Assembly (NCBI GenBank): GCA_001643675.2
Contig: LSRY02000035.1
Span: 744,001 to 808,000, forward strand
DNA length: 64,000 nt
Source of the DNA: Monocercomonoides exilis
Lineage: Eukaryota; Preaxostyla; Oxymonadida; Polymastigidae
Direction of reading: 5' to 3'
The stretch's first letter is position 1; the number at the start of each line of letters is the position of its first letter. This document shows, in pieces, positions 58,429 to 64,000 of the stretch. The translations under genes and the position numbers were made by a program. The notes beneath the pieces are model-generated. The model saw only the letters and a program-made list of their open reading frames with translations, made no database searches and was not told where the DNA came from.

Positions 58429-61250
58429 ATGTCGTTTGTTTTCAGGAGATTTATATAAAACTAGACAATATCTTTATTTTTTTCAAATTAATTCCAATAT
58501 AATTAACGATTTGTAGAGGCCCTGTCACATTATCAGAAAAAATTGACGCTCACAACGATGTTGTTGAAGGGTTAAAGCGTCTTTATCGCGAAAAAATAGT
58601 TCCATTGGAAGAGTCATGTCAATTTCACATGTTTCACAGGTTCAAACGTTTTGATTTAAGATTTGAAGTTAAAAAATGAAAATATTTTTTGCAGTCATCC
58701 ATTGAGGGACAGTGATTTTGATGCAAATCCAATGGTTATGCTCATAGGTTTGAAATCGTTTTTCTTTGTAATCTGGTTAAACATTGAAATTTTCTTTTGT
58801 TTTCAGGTCAGTACTCTGTTGGAAAGGTATTGAAAACTGTTATAAAAAACTTTTTCAAAGCATTTTCCGAATTCAGACATCGTTTATAGAATATCTCTTA
58901 GGAAGGAGTTATCCTGGAATGATGATTGGGTATTTTTATTTTTATTCAATTTAATTTTTTTGTTTGCAAAAATTTTGAAATTTTGAATCATTCATAGTCC
59001 TGAACCAACAACAGATAAATTTGTGGCTGTTTATTACGGAGAAGAAGATAATATTATTCCTGGGTATGTTCAAAATTTTTTATGTTTTCTCATTTTCTTT
59101 CTGTTCAGAAACACGGCATCAATGCATTCATCGTTTCCTTTTCAGCAACTTGATCGATTTGGTTCAGCGTTTTTAACAAGATTCAATGTGTCTACTTGCA
59201 ACTCTGATTTTTTGAAGTCAATTACCCTCATTGACACACCTGGTGTTTTGAGTGGGGAAAGGGAGAGGGTTGGGCGCGCATATAACTTTCGTTCGGTGGT
59301 TGAGTGGTTTGCTGTGCGTTGCGATCTCATATTGCTTCTGTTTGATGCCAACAAGCTGGACATCTCCGATGAGTTCCGAGATGTGATCAACGGGCTGCGG
59401 GGCAATGAGGACAAGATCCGCGTGATTTTGAACAAAGCAGACACTCTCTCCACTCAGAATCTGATGAGAGTCTACGGTGCTTTGCTCTGGTCTCTGTCGC
59501 GTGTGTTTATGACCCCCGAGAATGTGCGTGTGTACATCGGGTCTTTTTGGAACCAGCCGCTGAAGACGGTCGAGCTGGAGAACTTGTTCCACAGAGAGAT
59601 GGACGATCTTCTGAAGGAGCTTGGCGGGCTGCCTCGTGTGGCAGCACAGCGCAAAGTGAACGAGGTTGTGAAGAGAACGAAGCTGTCGAGGGCAATCGCT
59701 GCACTCACAACTTATCTGAAGGAAGAGATGACATTCTTCGGGAAAGAGAAGAAGAAGGCTGAGGTTTAGGAATTTTGTTTTTGTTTCATTGTAAAGTTTA
59801 AACTTTGAAATTTTGATTATATTTATTGTAAATCGAATCGTGTTTGTTGTTTTAATGATGGGTGAAATATGTTTGTTTTGGCATGTGCAGTTAATCGCAA
59901 ATCTGCCCTCAATTTACACTCGCCTTTCGTTGCAATATGGTTTTTCCATTGGTGATTTTCCTCCAGTTGATGCAATGAGGATGCGTCTTCAGCATTTGGA
60001 TTTTGACAAATTCCGAAAGATTCCAATCAAAATGTTCGAAGCAGTCAATCAGGTTTCTATGCATTGCTCCATTTATTTTGTTGTTCAGCTGTTTTATTCT
60101 TAAATTCAAATTTCAATTTTCTTGTATTTTATTTTATATTATTTTATTTTTTATTTAACTAAAACCAAAATTTGACAATATCACTTTGTGTCGATTTTCT
60201 TTCTCAAAGGCGCTGACTGAAACGCTTCCGCAGCATCTGCAGTTGCTGCAGCCATCTGTTGCTGACTCATACATCAATCCATTTGAGTTGGAAGCGAAGT
60301 ATGGCGAGATATGGCAGGTGACGCCAAAAGAGGCAGAAAAATACAAGAAGCTGTTTTTGACAACAGGAGGAGTGAATCTTTCGCATTGCTACGTCACTTT
60401 TGGAGAGGGCGGGCAGCAGAACGACGCGTCAGCTGCATCTCATCCGCCCTCTGCAAACAAACATGATCCTCTTTGGGATCTGTTTCTGACTGGCGAGCAG
60501 CTGAAGCCTGTGTTTGCGAAGAGCGGGGTGGATTCGAGATTTTTGCGGGAGCTGTGGCGCCTGGCAGACACAGATAAGGACGAAAAGCTGTCGTTTGATG
60601 AGTTTGTGATTGCGATGCATTTGCTGAAGATGGCTAAACAGACGAATGGCCAGCTTCCTCTTTCGCTTCCGTTGGAATTCGTGCAGCGGGTGAGGAAAGA
60701 GTACGGACTGAAATCGAGATTTGAAGAGCAGGAGAAAGAGAGAGAAAGAAAGAGAGAGGTGAAAAGAGCAGAGCTGCTCGAGAAAGAAAAAGAAAGAGAA
60801 AGAGAACGAGCATTTGTTTCTCAAAGTCTGACTGTCAGTTCTTCAAGTCCTTCAAAAGCAGACCAGCCTTCATCGTCATCGTCGACACCTTCGTCTCTTT
60901 CATCTACAGCTGCTCCTTCTCCTTCTCCTTCTCCACCTCAGCGCCCTCCTCCAAACCCGTACCCTCCCATGCAATCTTCTTCTGCGATTGCCTCTTCTCC
61001 TTCTTCCCCTTCTCCTTCTCTTCCTTCTCATACTCCGCCTTCTTCTTCCAATGCCAATGCTTCCAACTGGCTTTTTAAGTCTGAGTCTGCACCCATTTCA
61101 TCCCATCCACCACCTCCTCCTCACATGCCGCCAGCATCTTCGCCGTTGTATTCACTTCCTCCTCCTCCCCCGACACAGCCTGCACAGCCGCATACCTCAC
61201 TTCCTCCTCCGCCTCCTCTTGCTGATTCGGGTGTTGCTGCAAGAAGGTAG
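58429..61250 (+). CDS. EHD-family (EH-domain) dynamin-like ATPase
   Basis: Nine exons: 58429-58433, 58517-58639, 58695-58747, 58807-58826, 58877-58929, 58998-59063, 59109-59763, 59891-60052 and 60210-61250. They give 2,178 bases, 725 residues. EHD proteins are membrane-tubulating ATPases of endocytic recycling. The P-loop GQYSVGKT is split across exons 4 and 5 (residues 61-68). Switch motif GPEPTTDKFVAV follows, then LIDTPGVLSGERER (about residue 149), RVILNKAD (about 214) and MRVYGALLWSLSRV. Exon 8 has SIGDFPPVDAMR. Exon 9 has the EH domain (about residues 422-530) with its calcium loop DTDKDEKLSFDEF. Before it lies SYINPFELEAKYG, which contains an NPF motif, the ligand class of EH domains. 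The tail (about 545-725) is Ser- and Pro-rich with PPPP runs, longer than in animal EHDs. The five-base first exon (ATG plus TC) is inferred from phase and a GTTTGT donor. Confidence 0.88.
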
Positions 61251-62598
61251 GGAGCAGAACTTGTCAACAGAGCGAATTTTTTTTTGAGAAGAAGGCTTTC
61301 GAAGTTTCGAAAGAAGCATCATTTTTGATGGTATAGAAATATTTTCAAATGATCATTTTGTGTTTTTAATTTTTTTTTTTTTTTGTTTTTTTGTTTTTTT
61401 GAATGCACTTTCGAATTCTTTGATAAGTCTTTGGAGTATTTTTATTGTTTGTTTGTTTGTTTGTTTGATAGAAAAGACATTTCATTTTTTTTTTTTTATT
61501 TTTTTCGTTATTACGGCGACTGCTACTGTTTGTATCAGAATGAATCTTTTTACTCGATTTTCAAAAGTAAATGAAAAAGATCTGTTTTTTAAAATTCTTT
61601 CTTGTTGAAGCTAAATGTTTTTGTTCAAATGAATATGTTGAAATATTCACATCATGAGCATTTGTAATTTTTCTTAGACTGTTTCTTTTTCTGACAATTT
61701 CTTAAAACTGACAATTATTTCGAATGCTTTCAATTTTTCGTTTCAGAAGTTTTGAACAAATATATTGAATTCGCATTTGAACTTTCTGGAATAATTTTTA
61801 TTATTTATTAATTTGCATTTTCAATCACGTTTTATTCCTTTTTTTTTCTGATTTCTTGATAAATACACATTTGTGGATTGTGTGCAAAACATGTTGAATA
61901 AGTCTTCAGAAATTTGCGAATTCGAAACATTTTCTTGTGAAAAATTCCAAAATTGTTCATGATTTGATAGTTAAATCGAAATAATAATTCTTTTCTGATT
62001 CCTGTGAACTTTTTTTTCAATTGATTCATTTATTTGAATGGTCAATTCTTTTTGAAATTCAGTGAAAAAAAATATAAATATATTGCAAACAAATAAAAGA
62101 AAAACATAAATGAGAACGAAATTCATTGATTGTTCACCGCATGCAAGAGATATGTGATAAAGCTGAAAAATGTTTATTGTATTATAACACATTTTTTCAT
62201 TTTTATTTTTTATTATCTAAATCAAATAATTGCAGAAGAAGGTTAACCAAAAATCAATAATGATTTCACAATTTCAAAAAATAGAGCTCATCATTTGTCA
62301 TTTGTTGTTTTTGCTTTATTTTTCCTTCAACAAGATTCCATCTCATCAAAACATCAAGTATTTGACTTTTTCATTGTTAATAAACATTGTTCACAATCAA
62401 AAATAAAAAAAGTTGGATAAAATAATCAAAATATTATTCCTCATTCACAAATTTTTAATTTTTGATGAACTCAAATGAGAAATTTATGTTTATTTATTCA
62501 ATAAATAAAGTGAAAATGATCATAACCGTTAAAAATAATAATAAACAAAGTCAACAAATGATAAATGGTTATGATCTTTTCAAAAGAAAAAGAATCAT
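61251..62598. other. AT-rich intergenic DNA with T-rich and TTTG repeats
   Basis: No gene recognised. It includes poly-T near 61,370 and a TTTG microsatellite at 61,446-61,467 after the EHD stop codon. Confidence 0.5.
61446..61467. repeat. TTTG microsatellite
   Basis: Five tandem GTTT units, seen directly. Confidence 0.8.
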
Positions 62599-63711
62599 AT
62601 GATGAGCATTTTGAGTTTGGGGAAAAATCGTAAGCTATCAAGGGATAAAACATTAAGTGAATTAGGCGTGCATGTTAGTGGAGTAAGCGAAGAAAAGAAA
62701 GATGAGCTGTTTGAATTAATGAAAGAAACAGCTAATCTTCTCTGTGGAATTGTGCGTGGAACGATGAAAGAAGAAATCGAGGGTATTCTGAAGGAAGAAT
62801 ATGGAATGAGCGAAGGAGACGCATCCACAATCGCTGAAGAAGTTATCGCTGAATATGGCTTGTTATCAAATTTTCAAAAACAATTTCAAATAATAAAATG
62901 TCAAAATCTTTTATTGCTTTGTTGTTGTTGTTGTTATTTTTTAGCTTCAAGCGGTTTGCCAAAGAAAAAAGGTGGGGCAGCTTTTGCTTTTGGGAAGGCA
63001 AGAACATCGAGTCAAGCAAATGGGAAATTTTCTGTTCCATCAGCATTTTCTTCGAAAACAGCAAGCTCTTCAAGCACTGACAAAGCTGCTCCAAAGCCAT
63101 TCATGTCGTCATTACCACCAACGGAGAGTTCGGGGACTTTTGGTGGCCCTTCGAAGTTCCCGCCTTCGTTTGGAAGTGCGATGCAAGGGCCTGGGCCAAT
63201 GTTGTCAACTGGACTTTCCGCAGCTGGTCCTTTTTCCTCTGGAATCTCTTTAGCTTTACCAGTTTCTGACGAGCCTTCACTTTCTGTGCCAAGCATGGCT
63301 CCACCAGGATTTCCTGCGCCTGGATTTTCGTCTTCTTCATTTGGGGGTCATTTGTTGATTCCTCCATTTAATCCCTCTGATGAGTCGAGCCCTTTTATCG
63401 GAACATCAGCCAGGATGATTGAAGATGAAGAGAAATTGCAAAAAGAAGAAGATAAAAAAGGGAAAAAGAAAGAGAGAAAACAAGAAAAGAAAAGCAAGAG
63501 CGACAGCGACTCTGACAGTGACTCTGACAGCGATGAGGGATCAGATGACTCAGAGGCGTCTGAAGATGAAAGTGGCTCTGATGAAAGTGGTTCTGATGAA
63601 AGTGGCGCTGATTCATCATCATCGTCGTCGTCAGATGGAGGAAAAGGAAAAGAAGGATATAAAGAAAACAAAAAGCCAGTGAAGGGAAGTTTGCATTCTT
63701 TATTTAAATAA
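62599..63711 (+). CDS. Unrecognised protein with helical N-terminus and acidic Ser/Asp tail
   Basis: Up to 370 residues; not recognised. Residues 1-90 are charged and helical (LSELGVHVSGVSEEKKDELFEL, MKEEIEGILKEEYGM). The middle (about 120-275) is rich in Ser, Pro, Gly and Phe. A lysine-rich block (EEDKKGKKKERKQEKKSK) is followed by alternating Ser-Asp and Ser-Glu tracts with repeats of DESGSDESGS, ending in a short basic tail. Ser/Asp-rich tails of this kind are common in nuclear or nucleolar proteins and are likely kinase targets, but that is inference. The open frame between about 62,880 and 62,945 reads as LLLLCCCCCYFL over GTT repeats and is probably an intron: a GTCAAAATC donor at 62,899 and the AG at 62,943-62,944 would keep the frame. 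Without removal the product would carry a meaningless Cys run. Stop is TAA. Confidence 0.65.
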   Translation: MMSILSLGKNRKLSRDKTLSELGVHVSGVSEEKKDELFELMKETANLLCGIVRGTMKEEIEGILKEEYGMSEGDASTIAEEVIAEYGLLSNFQKQFQIIKCQNLLLLCCCCCYFLASSGLPKKKGGAAFAFGKARTSSQANGKFSVPSAFSSKTASSSSTDKAAPKPFMSSLPPTESSGTFGGPSKFPPSFGSAMQGPGPMLSTGLSAAGPFSSGISLALPVSDEPSLSVPSMAPPGFPAPGFSSSSFGGHLLIPPFNPSDESSPFIGTSARMIEDEEKLQKEEDKKGKKKERKQEKKSKSDSDSDSDSDSDEGSDDSEASEDESGSDESGSDESGADSSSSSSSDGGKGKEGYKENKKPVKGSLHSLFK

Positions 63712-63809
63712 AAGATTTTGCTATTTTACGTATTATGTATTTTTTTATTCATTTATTCATTTATTTATTTATTTTGAAATATTTTGTTGTTCGTTATTCA
63801 TTGTAAGAA

Positions 63810-64000
63810 ATGAGAGGGCCACTTCATTTTCTCCCTGAAGAGACAGCTGGGTATAATTCGTCGTTTGACGCAAATATTCAGTTGTTTCAGAAGGAGCGCC
63901 GTATTCGTGTGAATAGATCGTTTTCTGTACCTGTTTGTTTGGGCAATCCATTCAACAAAGGCATTTGGCGTGTGGATCTGCTTGTGGAAGAGGCCAATCC
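63810..64000 (+). CDS. Partial ORF at the right edge, function unknown
   Basis: An ATG at 63,810 opens a frame that continues uninterrupted to the window end (63 codons), beginning MRGPLHFLPEETAGYNSSFD and containing PVCLGNPFNKGIWRVDLL. Its composition is balanced, unlike the spacer DNA before it. The 'GNPFNKGIWRVDLLVEE' run recalls a SPRY-type beta-sandwich beginning, but this is only a suggestion. The gene start lies 98 bases after the previous stop codon. The 3' part is missing from the window. Confidence 0.5.
   Translation, partial: MRGPLHFLPEETAGYNSSFDANIQLFQKERRIRVNRSFSVPVCLGNPFNKGIWRVDLLVEEAN

Overview
This is an AT-rich eukaryotic (protist) nuclear fragment. Most protein genes are interrupted by short GT..AG introns of about 45-190 bases. 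All three standard stop codons end recognisable genes: TAG ends UBA1, VPS13 and EHD, TGA ends PP2A-A, PUS10, the TFIIIC subunit and histone H1, and TAA ends the surface protein. This argues against the TAA/TAG-to-Gln code of some oxymonads. Short U-rich introns, serine homopolymer inserts, a DIRS-type retroelement, a beta-helix membrane protein and a small multicopy helical family together suggest a free or gut-living protist, perhaps an oxymonad (Preaxostyla) of the Monocercomonoides/Blattamonas kind. That placement is inference and was not tested by any search.

Layout. Positions 1-20,000 are accessory, repeat-rich and gene-poor. They hold a decayed copy of a helical-repeat gene (about 790-1,870, minus), a decayed pogo/Tigger-type DDE transposase (about 2,990-4,110), a 92-base fold-back palindrome (4,751-4,842), a TAA microsatellite of about 180 bases, a secreted/membrane beta-helix-like protein (6,070-7,353), a complete DIRS-type tyrosine-recombinase retrotransposon (8,381-12,953), and two more damaged copies of the helical gene in divergent orientation (14,852-16,200 minus; 18,473-19,900 plus).

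Positions 20,100-64,000 are a dense core of housekeeping genes. In order they are: PP2A scaffold (A) subunit (+, 6 exons); a TFIIIC subunit 6-like protein (+, 3 exons); an enormous VPS13 bridge-like lipid transfer protein (-, 4 exons, about 7,620 residues); ubiquitin-activating enzyme E1 (-, 3 exons); tRNA pseudouridine synthase Pus10 (+, 8 exons); linker histone H1 (-, intronless); an EHD-family dynamin-like ATPase (+, 9 exons); an unrecognised acidic/Ser-rich protein (+); and a partial ORF running off the right edge. Neighbours have no common pathway: the core genes cover phosphatase signalling, RNA polymerase III transcription, lipid transfer, ubiquitylation, tRNA modification, chromatin and endocytic membrane remodelling.

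Exon joins were chosen by hand from homologous frame, GT/AG borders and phase. In every multi-exon gene listed the exon lengths sum to a multiple of three. The strongest unusual points are the intact DIRS architecture with a diverged recombinase active site, the doubling in size of PP2A-A and VPS13 by serine-rich insertions, a probable five-base first coding exon in the EHD gene, and a 5' splice consensus that looks like GTNTG rather than GTATG/GTAAG.
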